Assembly (NCBI RefSeq): GCF_000314005.1
Contig: NZ_JH980292.1
Coordinates: forward strand, 2,948,779-3,012,778
Length of the DNA stretch: 64,000 nucleotides
Source of the DNA: Spirulina subsalsa PCC 9445
GTDB taxonomy: Bacteria > Cyanobacteriota > Cyanobacteriia > Cyanobacteriales > Spirulinaceae
Direction: 5' to 3'
The translations under genes and the position numbers were made by a program. Of this stretch, positions 1-8,839 are shown piece by piece (the first letter of the stretch is position 1; each line of letters opens with the position of its first letter). Under the pieces are notes generated by a model that saw only the letters and a program-made list of their open reading frames with translations, searched no databases and was not told the DNA's origin.

Positions 1-111
1 GCCGTTAGGGGTGATGAGGGTGCCGGTGCCGTCGTTGGCGGGGGTGATGGTTTGGGCAAAAAGGGGTTTTTGTTGGGGCAAATACATTAATAAGTTGACA
101 AAAATTAACAT
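1..111 (-). CDS. Secreted haemagglutinin-type protein, N-terminal fragment
   Basis: Reading the minus strand from the ATG at 109-111 gives a short hydrophobic leader, a likely signal-peptidase site after Leu-Phe-Ala-Gln, then TITPANDGTGTLITPNG before the window edge. This opening resembles the filamentous-haemagglutinin N-terminal (TPS) domain of large cyanobacterial secreted proteins, which a two-partner-secretion TpsB pore exports. A second ATG at 85-87 would remove half of the leader, so the upstream ATG is preferred. Only 37 codons are visible and the gene continues to the left. The family call is inferred from the leader and first mature residues and could change once the rest is read. 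Confidence 0.5.
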   Translation of the reverse strand, partial: MLIFVNLLMYLPQQKPLFAQTITPANDGTGTLITPNG

Positions 112-326
112 TAATGGTATGTAAGAATTTCCCAACGAGTATCTAGAATTCTCTTTTTGAGATGTTGTATGGGTGCAGAATTTAAGCCAAGAAAATAACC
201 AAGTCATTGGTATTTAGTCTCTCAATTAAGGTACAATGGATGTTGTAACTGCTAACAGTATTTAGTGATGAATGTTACCTGAATTAATTCTCTATTTTTT
301 GCTATTTTTAAACAAAAAATAGAGTT

Positions 327-357
327 TTGCACCGCAACTAAATCGCAGTATTATAAT
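327..357 (+). promoter_or_regulatory. Sigma70-type promoter for the interrupted uma2 gene
   Basis: A perfect TATAAT lies at 352-357, 26 bases before the ATG at 384. A TTGCAC at 327-332 is a plausible -35 box with a 19-bp spacer. The surrounding 112-383 gap is AT-rich and holds no gene that I can see. Confidence 0.5.
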
Positions 358-383
358 AGGAATAAACAGGTATAAACTGGAGC

Positions 384-950
384 ATGATGAGTGAATCTAT
401 GATGACTCAATCAATTGAGACAAAGCCTTTACCTGATCATACCCAGCTTCCTGATAAAGACGGCAATTTTGCGAAAAATTTCCAAGAGCATCCCCAAAGT
501 ATTATTCTCACGGATTCCCTCGGTCCGGTTTTGCAAGCTATTCATCCCGATGGACAATATACTATCGGGCAAGATAGCGGCATCTATTGGCGACAAACTG
601 ACCCACCGGAAAGAGGTTCAGAAGCTCCTGACTGGTTTTATGTTCCCAATGTCCCGCCTTTACTAAACGGTCAATTTCGCCGTTCTTATGTCCTTTGGCA
701 AGAACATATTGCCCCCCTTGTGGCGATTGAATTTGCCAGTGGTAATGGGGCGGAAGAACGGGATAATACTCCCCTCTCTCGGACCAATCGAGATGTCATT
801 AAACCGGGTAAGTTTTGGGTTTATGAGCAAGTGATGCGCATTCCCTATTATGGCATTTTTATTATGAGTCTGGGAACGTTGGAGGTTTATCACTGGAATA
901 ATGGTCACTATCAAGCTGTTACTCCTAATGAGCGGGGACATTATCTTGAT
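384..950 (+). pseudogene. Uma2-family endonuclease, 5' part, interrupted by IS
   Basis: The reading frame encodes a Uma2 (DUF820) protein of the restriction-endonuclease fold: SEAPDWFYVPNVPP, then LVAIEFASGNGAEERD, then KFWVYEQVMRIPYYGIF, and TPNERGHY, all usual for long cyanobacterial Uma2 proteins. The homology stops at about base 950, where an IS200/IS605-type element begins; the continuing frame to 1037 is transposon sequence. The 3' part resumes at about 2297. A good promoter precedes it, so a truncated protein lacking its last third may still be made. What Uma2 proteins do in cyanobacteria is not established, and many copies per genome are normal. Confidence 0.75.
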
Positions 951-1032
951 CGTCGGAAGAAGACCCTCGATTTTATCGACGGGATGAATGACGACATATT
1001 ACAACAGCATACCCCAAATTGTAAAATCCTGC

Positions 1033-1038
1033 TATAAT
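1033..1038 (+). promoter_or_regulatory. Extended -10 promoter for tnpB
   Basis: TGCTATAAT at 1030-1038 is an extended -10 element 26 bases before the tnpB ATG. It lies inside the IS left end, so the element carries its own promoter. No good -35 is seen, as is common for extended -10 promoters. Confidence 0.4.
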
Positions 1039-1063
1039 CTTACTAGCAATGAGCAAGAATTGA

Positions 1064-2248
1064 ATGCTTAACCTTACTTACAACTATAAGATAATTCCAA
1101 CCAAAGAGCAGACAGAGAAGATCGAATTAAATTTAACTGTCTGCCAATCTGTTTGGAACTATGCTTTAGCCCAAAGAAAGCTTTGGTATAACAGTCGTAG
1201 TTGTCAGGTCAACGCTTGCTCTATTCGTTCTGAATATATTGTTGCTCCCTTTGAATATCCTAACTACCCTACTCAATCTGCCAATTTAACCCAAGCTAAA
1301 AAGACTAACGATTTCCTTAAGTCTGGTAATGCCCAAGCGATGCAGCAAACATTGCGGAAATTAGATCGGGCGTTTAACGACATGAAAAGCAAGGGACTAG
1401 GTTTTCCTCGCTTCAAAAGGAACATGAAGTCTTTTAATTTAGTTAGTAGCAGAATTGAAGTCAATGGTAACAAGCTAAAGATGCCTCTATTGGGGGAAGT
1501 TAAGTTTGTCAAGTCACGGGATATTCCAGAGGGTTTTAAGATCAAACAAGTTCAAGTAATCAAGAAAGCATCGGGTTACTATGTCAACTTAGCAATTGAG
1601 CTTGATGTTAATATCCCAACCCCAATACCTCATGGTCACGCTTTGGGGATTGATGTTGGGATTCAAAGTATGCTGGCAACTTCCGACGGTTTGATTCTTC
1701 CTAGACCGAAGTTTTTAGATAAAGCACTGCGTAAGATTAAATTACTACAAAGAAGGCTTAAAAATAAAAACAAAGGGTCTAATAAATGGCAGAAACTACA
1801 GCATCGGATCGCTCTATTACATGAGGCCGTAGCCAACAGAAGAAAGGATTACCACTTCAAGTTAGCCCATCAACTCTGTGATGGAGTCGGGATGGTATTT
1901 GTTGAAGATATTAACTTCACAGCTTGGAGTAGAGGACTATTCTGTAAGCAGTCTCTAGATATAGGTTTAGGTCAATTCTTTACTATCTTGCAATATGTTT
2001 GCTCTCAAACGGATACATATTTTGCCAAGGTCAATCCAGACTATACCTCTCAAGTTTGTCCTGAATGTGGAACCCATACAGGTCAGAAAGAACTCTCTCA
2101 AAGGGTTCACTCTTGCTCTGAATGTGGCTACACCGTGGATCGGGATGTTCCTGCTTCAATGATAGTAAAACAGCGTGGATTAACTGCGGTCGGTGCGCCC
2201 GTGGTCAAACAGCCCAGTCATGGCGTTCTGTCGGGGACTTCGGTCTAG
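1064..2248 (+). CDS. tnpB: RNA-guided endonuclease TnpB
   Basis: This 394-residue protein has all TnpB landmarks. The N-terminal OrfB helix-turn-helix part opens with YNYKIIPTKEQ, and the wedge/REC region is around residues 75-160. The split RuvC domain has its catalytic residues in GIDVG (D197), VFVED (E281) and DRDVPAS (D359/D361). A zinc-finger insert has CPECG (C332, C335) and CSECG (C351, C354). Length is normal and no frameshift is seen, so it may be active. TnpB proteins are guided by an RNA from the element's right end to cut DNA next to a target-adjacent motif, which helps keep the element at its donor site. No tnpA is present. Confidence 0.92.
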   Translation: MLNLTYNYKIIPTKEQTEKIELNLTVCQSVWNYALAQRKLWYNSRSCQVNACSIRSEYIVAPFEYPNYPTQSANLTQAKKTNDFLKSGNAQAMQQTLRKLDRAFNDMKSKGLGFPRFKRNMKSFNLVSSRIEVNGNKLKMPLLGEVKFVKSRDIPEGFKIKQVQVIKKASGYYVNLAIELDVNIPTPIPHGHALGIDVGIQSMLATSDGLILPRPKFLDKALRKIKLLQRRLKNKNKGSNKWQKLQHRIALLHEAVANRRKDYHFKLAHQLCDGVGMVFVEDINFTAWSRGLFCKQSLDIGLGQFFTILQYVCSQTDTYFAKVNPDYTSQVCPECGTHTGQKELSQRVHSCSECGYTVDRDVPASMIVKQRGLTAVGAPVVKQPSHGVLSGTSV

Positions 2249-2316
2249 ATAAGAGTCTATATGGGAATCCCTCGCTTTCAGCGATGGGAGGTTCAAAGAG
2301 CCGTTAAATGTGTTTT
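2249..2316 (+). ncRNA. Candidate right-end guide RNA (omega/reRNA) of the TnpB element
   Basis: The tnpB 3' end is followed by a short segment with the right-end hairpin (2269-2288) and the terminal GGTTCAA. In characterised elements such as ISDra2 the RNA scaffold spans this region and the next ~16-20 bases of flanking DNA form the guide. Here the guide would begin at 2297 (AGAGCCGTTAAATG...), which is the uma2 sequence beside the insertion. The 5' limit of the RNA cannot be set from sequence and probably lies within tnpB. Inferred by analogy. Confidence 0.4.
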
Positions 2317-2567
2317 TAGGGCTTTGGCAGGGGAACTATCAGAATCAAACCCAGTTATGGGCGAGATGGTGGGATGGGGAGGGGAATCTCTTGTTGACGG
2401 GGGAGGAAAGGGCGCGCATCGCGGAACAGCAGCGAGACGCGGCGGAACAGCGAGCTAGAGAACTGGAACAATCCCAAGTACAGGCGATTGCTCGTTTGTT
2501 GCAGCTAGGGTTAACCCCGGAACAAGTGGCTGAGGCGCTGAATGTTGATGTTTCAAGGGTCGTTTAG
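2297..2567 (+). pseudogene. Uma2-family endonuclease, 3' part
   Basis: Immediately after the IS right end the frame reads EPLNVFLGLWQGNYQNQ, then LWARWWDGEGNLLLTGEERA and a charged coiled coil (AEQQRDAAEQRARELEQSQ). It ends with a short helical tail, LLQLGLTPEQVAEALNVDVSRVV. This is the usual C-terminal half of long Uma2 proteins and completes the gene begun at 384. Joining the two parts restores H-Y-L-(D/E)-E-P-L-N-V if the IS boundary is shifted by one base. A GTG at 2310 could start a fragment, but nothing suggests that it is used. Confidence 0.75.
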
Positions 2568-2577
2568 GGGAATTTTA

Positions 2578-2712
2578 AGGGAGAGGGGGAGAGGGGGAGC
2601 AGGGGAGCAGGGGAGAGGCAATCTCCCGACTCCCGACTCCCGATTCCCGACTCCCAATTCCCAATTCCCTGTTCCCTGTTCCCCGTTCCCTGTTCCCTGT
2701 TCTCTGGGTTTT
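2578..2712. repeat. STRR heptamer block downstream of gyrA
   Basis: Runs of short G-rich then C-rich units follow one another: GGGGGAGA, GGGGAGCA, then CGACTCC and CCCTGTT heptamers. The same units recur in most long gaps of this window (for example 8757, 12650, 47285, 50630, 56390, 59285 and 62200). They match the short tandemly repeated repetitive sequences known in filamentous cyanobacteria. They translate into long junk frames with low-complexity protein, which are not genes. Confidence 0.8.
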
Positions 2713-2731
2713 AACTGGTCAAGATTGGGGT

Positions 2732-5317
2732 TTACTCTTCTTCTAAGGCTTCGGGGTTCTCGGTTTCGCTTTCTCCACTGGTGGGAACAATGGCAATGGC
2801 GGCGATCGCATCATCTTCATCCAAACGCTGCAAACGAACCCCCGTCGCCATCCGAGACTGGGGAGAAATGGCACTCACGGCCTGGCGGACGATAATCCCC
2901 CGATTGGTGATTAACATTAACTCACTGTCCTGATAGACGATTTTTAAGCCCACTAACTCATCCTGTGGCATACGGAAACGAATCGAGCGCAAACCAATCC
3001 CCGCCCGTCGTTGTAAGCGGAATTGATGCACCGGAATCCGTTTCCCGAAACCCCGTCGCGTCACTACCAACACCCAAGGCCCCTCGGTGACTTCGGTGAT
3101 CACTTCCTCGCTCCCGTTGAGGTCTTCGCTAGTCTCCTCCTCCTCTTCGCTCTCACTATTGGCAATCTTCGCCGCAATTTGAGCCGGGAGAATGTCCATA
3201 CTAATCAACTGGTCATTATTGCGCAGTTTCATGGACTTAACGCCCCGCGTCGCTCGTCCGAGGGGGCGCAGTTGTTCGTCCCCCACTTTAAAATGAATGG
3301 CCATCCCCTGCTGAGATCCCACAATGACGCTATCTTCCGAGGTGGCCAAGCGCACCCAGCGCAGTTGGTCGCCTTCGGCCAGGGAAATGGCGATTAAACC
3401 ATTGGTGCGAATATTACTAAAGGCATCAAGGGGGGTTTTTTTGATGTAGCCTTTGCGGGTTAACATGACCAAAAACTGATCATCGGTAAACTCGCTCACG
3501 GCCACTAAAGAGGTGATCTTTTCATCCCGGGGGATGGGCAACATCTGGACAATCGGCACCCCTCGGGCGGTACGGGAGGCGGTGGGAATTTTGTAGGCAT
3601 TGAGACAGTAGACTAAACCGCGATCGCTAAAAAATAACACCTTGTCATGGTCACAACAGGTCAAGAAATGTTCTACCCCGTCATCCTCCTTAATTTTCGC
3701 CCCCGCCCGTCCCCGTGTGGCGCGGTTTTGGGCTTCAAAGGTAGAAACGGGCATCCGTTTAATATAGCCCTGTTCCGTTAACAGAATCATGGCCGGCTCA
3801 TTGGCAATTAAATCCCGCTCATCTAAATCCCCCTCTTGTAATAAAACCTCCGTCCGACGGGGGGACTCATGAATAGTTTTAATCTGGGTCGCCTCTTCGA
3901 TAATAATGGCGTTAATCCGTTCTTTCCGTGCCAGAATGTCCTCAAGGTCGGTGATTTGGGCTAATAGTTGTTCGTGTTCGGCGGTAATTTTTTCCGCTTC
4001 CAAGGCCGTTAAACGGCGTAACTGCATCTGTAAGATTGCATCCGCTTGGACTTCCGATAAACCAAAACCCTCGATTAACTCCTGTTTCGCGCTGGCTGTA
4101 TCGGCAGCCGCCCGGATGAGGCGAATCACCGCATCTAGATTTTCCAGGGCAATGAGTAACCCTTGTAAAATATGATCCCGTTCTTGGGCTTTGCGCAGTT
4201 CGTACTGGGTGCGTCGGGTAATGGCTTCCACGCGGAAATCGAGGAAGACCTCTAAAAAGCGTTTCAGGTCAAGGAGTTGGGGTTCTCCGTTCACGAGGGC
4301 TAACATATTGGCCCCGAAGTTGGTACGCAGGGGGGTTTGTTTGTAGAGATTATTTAACACCACCCTCGCCACCGCATCCCGCTTAAGTTCGATGACAATT
4401 CGCATTCCGTCGCGATCGCTTTCATCCCGGATATCTGCAATGCCATCAATGCGCTTATCATTGACCAACTCGGCAATTTTTTCAATCAGTGCCGCCTTAT
4501 TGGTCTGATAGGGTAACTCTGTAACAATAATCGCCTCTCGGTCAGGACGGCCGCGCTGTTCGATTAACTCAATCTGGGCTACCCCTTGCATCGTAATGGA
4601 GCCGCGTCCGGAAAAGTAAGCGTCCCGGATGCCCGAAGTCCCCAGAATCTGCCCCCCCGTTGGGAAATCAGGCGCCTTAACATGGTGCATTAATTCCGCA
4701 ATGCTAATTTCCGGGTTTTCGATTAAAGCAATCAAACCATCCACCAACTCCGCTAAATTGTGGGGGGGAATATTGGTCGCCATCCCTACGGCAATTCCCG
4801 AGGAACCATTTAATAACAGTTGGGGAATCCGCGAAGGCAAAACCACAGGTTCTTGTTGAGAACCGTCGAAATTATCGGCAAAATCAACAGTTTCCGACTC
4901 AATATCTCGCAGGAGTGCATTAACCGTCAGGCGATGTAAACGACACTCCGTATAACGCATGGCCGCCGGAGGATCATTGTCCACTGACCCGAAATTCCCA
5001 TGTCCATCAATCAAGGGATCTCGCATGGAGAAGTTCTGCGCCATGCGTACTAGGGCATCATAAACCGCCGTATCCCCGTGGGGGTGGTATTTCCCTAACA
5101 CCTCCCCCACCACCCGAGCGCATTTCCGAAACGGTCGATCTGGAGTTAACCCCAATTCATACATCGCGTAAAGAATGCGACGGTGAACGGGTTTGAGTCC
5201 GTCCCGCGCATCTGGCAACGCCCGTCCAACAATGACGCTCATGGCGTATTCCAGATATGACCGGGACATTTCGTTACTCAGGTCAGTAGGGACAATTCGC
5301 TCCTGCGAGGCAGTCAT
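2732..5317 (-). CDS. gyrA: DNA gyrase subunit A
   Basis: This 861-residue protein is full length for GyrA, the breakage-reunion subunit that with GyrB introduces negative supercoils. The winged-helix/tower region holds the catalytic tyrosine Y122 in RYTECRL and the quinolone-determining segment GDTAVYD with T83 and D87. The C-terminal beta-pinwheel has GyrA-box-like turns ([29 protein letters not shown]) and ends in an acidic tail ([11 protein letters not shown]). Another acidic insert, [18 protein letters not shown], lies around residue 720 between pinwheel blades. The ATG at 5315-5317 begins [13 protein letters not shown], as in other cyanobacteria. It is a single gene, divergent from the PhyH-type gene at 5855. 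ParC is an alternative name for close paralogues, but the GyrA boxes favour gyrA. Confidence 0.93.
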   Translation of the reverse strand: MTASQERIVPTDLSNEMSRSYLEYAMSVIVGRALPDARDGLKPVHRRILYAMYELGLTPDRPFRKCARVVGEVLGKYHPHGDTAVYDALVRMAQNFSMRDPLIDGHGNFGSVDNDPPAAMRYTECRLHRLTVNALLRDIESETVDFADNFDGSQQEPVVLPSRIPQLLLNGSSGIAVGMATNIPPHNLAELVDGLIALIENPEISIAELMHHVKAPDFPTGGQILGTSGIRDAYFSGRGSITMQGVAQIELIEQRGRPDREAIIVTELPYQTNKAALIEKIAELVNDKRIDGIADIRDESDRDGMRIVIELKRDAVARVVLNNLYKQTPLRTNFGANMLALVNGEPQLLDLKRFLEVFLDFRVEAITRRTQYELRKAQERDHILQGLLIALENLDAVIRLIRAAADTASAKQELIEGFGLSEVQADAILQMQLRRLTALEAEKITAEHEQLLAQITDLEDILARKERINAIIIEEATQIKTIHESPRRTEVLLQEGDLDERDLIANEPAMILLTEQGYIKRMPVSTFEAQNRATRGRAGAKIKEDDGVEHFLTCCDHDKVLFFSDRGLVYCLNAYKIPTASRTARGVPIVQMLPIPRDEKITSLVAVSEFTDDQFLVMLTRKGYIKKTPLDAFSNIRTNGLIAISLAEGDQLRWVRLATSEDSVIVGSQQGMAIHFKVGDEQLRPLGRATRGVKSMKLRNNDQLISMDILPAQIAAKIANSESEEEEETSEDLNGSEEVITEVTEGPWVLVVTRRGFGKRIPVHQFRLQRRAGIGLRSIRFRMPQDELVGLKIVYQDSELMLITNRGIIVRQAVSAISPQSRMATGVRLQRLDEDDAIAAIAIVPTSGESETENPEALEEE

Positions 5318-5854
5318 AAAATGAAAAACTCCATTAAATTGCTTATAAGGCAGATAAACAATAAAAAGCAGCCTAATTTGCCACTTTTTGCCTGAAGACC
5401 CGCCTAATTTTGCGTCTTGTGTTTAAATATTTTAACATGATTTCCCCCAGTTTGACGGGGTTAACCGCTTTTCGTCACCCGGATTTCAGGGGGCAATCGG
5501 AGCGGGAATTCTCAAGCTGAAGCGGCACCACAAGAGGACGTGATGGGGGACTATTAAATCAACATTAAGAAATGTTGCAAAACATGAGGATATAACGGAG
5601 ACTCTCGTATATTTGAGGATGAAACTTAATAGTTTTTACGGATTTTAGAGTCCAAGGGTGTTCGTTACAGTCTAAAAATCCTGATCCATATCGTGGGATT
5701 CACTAGGGTAGCATTTTCCTTTTAAGTATATTTACTCTGAGGTCTGTCAAATTTCGTCACGTTTTGCTAAAACTTTTTGCTGAAACTTTTTGCCAGCAAT
5801 AGGTTGCTCATTTGCGCTCCTATTTTTTGCTCAATTAAGGATTAAGTTAACTTC
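5318..5854. other. Divergent AT-rich promoter region between gyrA and the oxygenase gene
   Basis: No gene or known RNA is seen here. The gyrA side has AT-rich stretches near 5420-5440 that could hold its -10 box. Towards the 5855 gene there are three imperfect copies of a ~13-bp unit related to TTTTTGCTGAAAC at about 5762-5794, just before the coding start. An operator role for these copies is possible but untested. Confidence 0.4.
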
Positions 5855-6751
5855 ATGGTCAATTCTGCTCTCGCCCGCTTGCAAGGGCGTTCTAGTGCGG
5901 CGAAAAACCCTCTCAAGCGCTTGATGCACGGGGATATTACCCAACGTTTTGCTCGTTTTTCTTCAGTCCGCAAAACTTATAGCGTAATGCAATCAATCCG
6001 ACAATATTGTTCTGGGGAGTTATATCCGCCTGAATTAAACATTGCAGAGTGTTCTGTTTTTGACTGGTCTAGTTTGACCAAACATATGGAAAATATGCAC
6101 CGGGCGGGGGTTTCTTTGGGGCTACAATTGCCCAGCCAGATGGTGGAGGAAATTCAGGACTATGCTTTACATACCCCTTGCCGAGAACCTAATTATCACC
6201 GGGATTTTTATATTTCAGAAGTCCATAATGGTTACTTACCCGATGGTCATTCCGTCATCCGCGCTTTAGTAACAGATACCCCCAGCAAAACTTGTCCGGC
6301 TATTGCTCAACTGTTATCCGATCCCTTCCTGCTAACCATTGTTCGGAATTATCTCCACTACTACCCAACAGAAATTAGCTGGCATTTGACTTGGAGTATT
6401 GCCTCTCCTCTGCCTGATGAGGTGATTCGTCAACAGTATCCCCCGGCCAGTTTTCACTATGATATTGCCGGATATAATTTCATGACCGCTTACTTTTATA
6501 TCACCGATGTAGAGGCCGATTCTGGCCCCCATGTGATGATTCGAGACTCTCGCAGGGATAAACCCTTGAAAATGCTAATTTCTGGCGGTCGTCAAAGTGA
6601 TGAAGCGGTGTTAGGATATTATGGCAAGGACAAAGAAATGGTCATCACGGGTTCACGAGGATTCGGTTTTGTACAGGATCCCTCTTGTTTCCATAAAGTG
6701 AAACCTCCGAAGACTTCTCATCGTCTCTTGTTGCAAGTTCGCTATTCGTAG
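5855..6751 (+). CDS. PhyH-type 2-oxoglutarate/Fe(II) dioxygenase family protein
   Basis: The 298-residue protein shows the iron-binding triad of the phytanoyl-CoA dioxygenase superfamily: H201 and D203 in FHYDIAG, and the distal H280 in CFHKVKPP. An arginine that could hold 2-oxoglutarate follows (R290 in SHRLLLQVRYS). The stretch YNFMTAYFYITDVEADSGPH is the usual jelly-roll strand after the HxD pair. The N-terminal ~60 residues are basic and not recognised. The substrate is unknown; members act on lipids, amino acids, halogenated natural products and sugars. It stands alone, with no biosynthetic neighbours, so context does not help. Confidence 0.7.
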   Translation: MVNSALARLQGRSSAAKNPLKRLMHGDITQRFARFSSVRKTYSVMQSIRQYCSGELYPPELNIAECSVFDWSSLTKHMENMHRAGVSLGLQLPSQMVEEIQDYALHTPCREPNYHRDFYISEVHNGYLPDGHSVIRALVTDTPSKTCPAIAQLLSDPFLLTIVRNYLHYYPTEISWHLTWSIASPLPDEVIRQQYPPASFHYDIAGYNFMTAYFYITDVEADSGPHVMIRDSRRDKPLKMLISGGRQSDEAVLGYYGKDKEMVITGSRGFGFVQDPSCFHKVKPPKTSHRLLLQVRYS

Positions 6752-6922
6752 GGAACTCCTCTAGTGTTACGATTGAATCAATCAGGGTGTTCTCTCCTAG
6801 TCTTTTGATCCAGGGTGCATTTGCCTTTTCTCTGCTCTCCTTGCCTTGCCCTACAGTTGGCAACAAATGCTGTTAGAATTGGCCTGAAAAATTGTTACAA
6901 GATAATTGAGTGGGATTTTGCG

Positions 6923-7993
6923 CTAGGATAGCGTGATCCCGCGTTCTGCTAGAGTTTGTAAAAACCAATGGGTGGGAACAGCTTCCTCAACCGACCAAAC
7001 GCCGGGTTTTTGGAGTGTTCCGGTGAGAATTCCCTGGACAATGCCCCCGGTTCCCTGTCCAGCGATTTGGGCGGTGTTGGGATGGGAGAGTTGCGATCGC
7101 ACCCTACAAGGTTGATGATCCTTCCAGCCCTCCACTTCCACCTGAATAGCCACCCCCACCCCACTAAACCGATCGGTAAATTGGGTCATTTTGTAGGACA
7201 CTTGGGCTAAAAATTCGCTGCCGTTGATTAGCCAAGACTTGGGGAAAACATGGGCAGTCGTCCAAGTTAAATGATTATAAAAATCGGGGTAAGAGCCGAA
7301 CTTCGTAATCACATTTTGCACCGTCGGAAAGCTTTTCACTAAACTATGGGTTTCCGGCATATCGTACCAATACACACCGATAGAGCCACCGGGCGGGGGA
7401 AATGTGACCTTTTGGCGATCGCTATAAGGTTGAATCATTTGCCATTTTCCCCCTAACCACGCCTGAAACGGTTCTTTTAAGCCTAAAAACGTCGTGCGCA
7501 TCACCGTTAAGCCAGCCCCTCCGGAACCCCCCACCCCATAATAAAGACGGATGGTTTCCGCCCGGTCCAACTGTTCCACCCCATAGCGGACTAAACTGTT
7601 AGACATTCCCGGAAAAATACCCGTACTCACAATGGCCGTTACCCCCGCTTGTTCGGCCTTGGGGTGATAAGGTAGCAGTTTCTGAACAAAACCGTAGGAA
7701 TCGCTCACGTCCACATAATGCACCCCCTGCTCAACACAGTGTTTTAACACCGCTCCGGTGCGATGGTGAAAGGGGCCAGCACAGTGAACAACGAGGTGGT
7801 ATTGTCCTAGGATTTGGCGTAACTGTTCCTCCTCTTCTATCTCTAATGGTATAGCGGGATAGGGGCAGTCTTTGGGGGGATGGTGACGGTAGGTGAGGGT
7901 AATCTGTGCCTCGGTAAAACGGGCAACATCGGCGGCCACATTGCCCCCAATGCGACCACATCCCCCTAAAATTAGCACCTGGGAATTACTCAT
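6923..7993 (-). CDS. Saccharopine dehydrogenase-like NAD(P)-binding oxidoreductase
   Basis: The protein opens with a Rossmann fold (VLILGGCGRIGGNVAADVAR) and continues HLVVHCAGPFHHRTGAVLKHCVEQGVHYVDVSDS, the pattern of saccharopine-dehydrogenase-like reductases. The chosen ATG (7991-7993) overlaps the stop of the upstream lipoprotein gene by one base (TAATG), a common sign of translational coupling. An earlier start ten codons upstream (8023) would lie inside that gene and adds MADGVVWRRI before the fold, so it is less likely. Total length is about 356 residues. True saccharopine dehydrogenase activity is not implied; many members are uncharacterised enoyl- or polyketide-type reductases. The substrate is unknown. 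Confidence 0.7.
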   Translation of the reverse strand: MSNSQVLILGGCGRIGGNVAADVARFTEAQITLTYRHHPPKDCPYPAIPLEIEEEEQLRQILGQYHLVVHCAGPFHHRTGAVLKHCVEQGVHYVDVSDSYGFVQKLLPYHPKAEQAGVTAIVSTGIFPGMSNSLVRYGVEQLDRAETIRLYYGVGGSGGAGLTVMRTTFLGLKEPFQAWLGGKWQMIQPYSDRQKVTFPPPGGSIGVYWYDMPETHSLVKSFPTVQNVITKFGSYPDFYNHLTWTTAHVFPKSWLINGSEFLAQVSYKMTQFTDRFSGVGVAIQVEVEGWKDHQPCRVRSQLSHPNTAQIAGQGTGGIVQGILTGTLQKPGVWSVEEAVPTHWFLQTLAERGITLS

Positions 7994-8673
7994 TATTCTG
8001 CGCCATACCACTCCGTCAGCCATTGCCGCATTTGGCCAATTTCGGCCGCTTGAGAGTCAATAATCCCTTGAGCGAAAAGCTGCATCTCCGACCGTTCAGA
8101 CTTGGCTTTTAAGTCCTCTGCCATCATTAAAGCGCCTTCGTGGTGAGGAATCATGGCTTGGATAAAACGCTTCTCAAACTCCTCATCGGCTTCTCCTAAG
8201 TCCATCTCCATGCGCATTGCACTGATTCGAGCGGCAGACATGGGAATCATTTCATTGGTTTGTGCATCCCAAGCCATTGGCGTTTCCGGTGCGTCAGGAT
8301 ACCAAGTCTGTCGCCATTCCTGCATCTGGCCAATTTCTTGAGTTTGTGCCTCGATAATTTCTGTCGCTAAGGCCAATAATTCGGGCTTTTGGGATTTGGC
8401 TAAGACTTCTTGAGCCATCATCACCGCCCCTTCATGGTGGGGAATCATGGCATCAATAAAGCGTAGATCAAAAGCGTCATCGGCCGGACCGAGATCCATG
8501 CTCTCATGATCCATATGGCTATGATCTATTTGATTTGTCTCGCTGGGAGCTTCCATGGCGGTTTGTTCTTCTGAGGGGGCTTCCTCCATTGAGGTGGGAG
8601 CAGAACTACAAGCCCCGAGGAGTCCGGCGATCGCTAAAGAACTTAAAAGCAGACTGTTAATCCGAAAAACCAT
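7993..8673 (-). CDS. DUF305 lipoprotein with two DUF305 repeats
   Basis: A lipoprotein signal peptide ends in the lipobox LLGAC (C22), followed by a Thr/Glu/Met/His-rich linker (DHSHMDHESMD). Two copies of the DUF305 four-helix unit follow, each with the family signature: DAMIPHHEGAVMMAQEVL around residues 74-91 and QAMIPHHEGALMMAEDL around 170-186. The His-His-Glu and Met residues suggest metal binding, and DUF305 genes often neighbour copper-handling genes, but no such gene is adjacent here. The protein should sit on the periplasmic face of a membrane. Its stop overlaps the start of the next gene by one base, so the two are probably co-transcribed. Confidence 0.85.
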   Translation of the reverse strand: MVFRINSLLLSSLAIAGLLGACSSAPTSMEEAPSEEQTAMEAPSETNQIDHSHMDHESMDLGPADDAFDLRFIDAMIPHHEGAVMMAQEVLAKSQKPELLALATEIIEAQTQEIGQMQEWRQTWYPDAPETPMAWDAQTNEMIPMSAARISAMRMEMDLGEADEEFEKRFIQAMIPHHEGALMMAEDLKAKSERSEMQLFAQGIIDSQAAEIGQMRQWLTEWYGAE

Positions 8674-8754
8674 ACTTTCTCTCTGAATTCAACACTAAGC
8701 TCATCCTAGAGTCTCCCCCTTACAGGAGGGTCAAGGTTATGTCGAGAATCGGGG

Positions 8755-8839
8755 ATCAGGGGAGAGGGAAAGACGAGGAATTAAGACTTATTACCCATTA
8801 CCTATTACCTATTCCCTGTTCCCCGTTCCCTGTTCCCTA
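8755..8839. repeat. STRR block ending at a TAG stop codon
   Basis: A G-rich part is followed by GAATTAAGACTTATTAC, TACCTATTACC and CCCTGTT units. The block touches the 3' end of the UPF0016 gene: on the minus strand its stop codon TAG (8837-8839) is the first three bases of TAGGGAACAGGG. The same GAATTAAGACTTATTAC core recurs at ~47330 (inverted) and ~56456. Confidence 0.7.

Larger units (their letters stand above)
951..2296 (+). mobile_element. IS200/IS605-type element carrying only tnpB (IS1341-like)
   Basis: The element sits inside uma2 after TTGAT (946-950). Its left end carries an imperfect hairpin at 964-983 (CCC-CGAT paired with ATCG-GGG). Its right end carries a matching hairpin at 2269-2288 (CCC-TCGCT with AGCGA-GGG) and finishes with GGTTCAA at 2290-2296. 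Hairpin ends without terminal inverted repeats or target duplication are the hallmark of this family. There is no Y1 transposase (tnpA), so the copy depends on a TnpA in trans to move. The boundaries are uncertain by about one base, because exact removal at 950/2296 leaves uma2 out of frame by one. Confidence 0.75.

Noticed and set aside
2542-2895. Long plus-strand frame across the STRR block and gyrA 3' end
   Set aside because: It consists of translated heptamers and antisense gyrA; there is no ribosome site or protein pattern.
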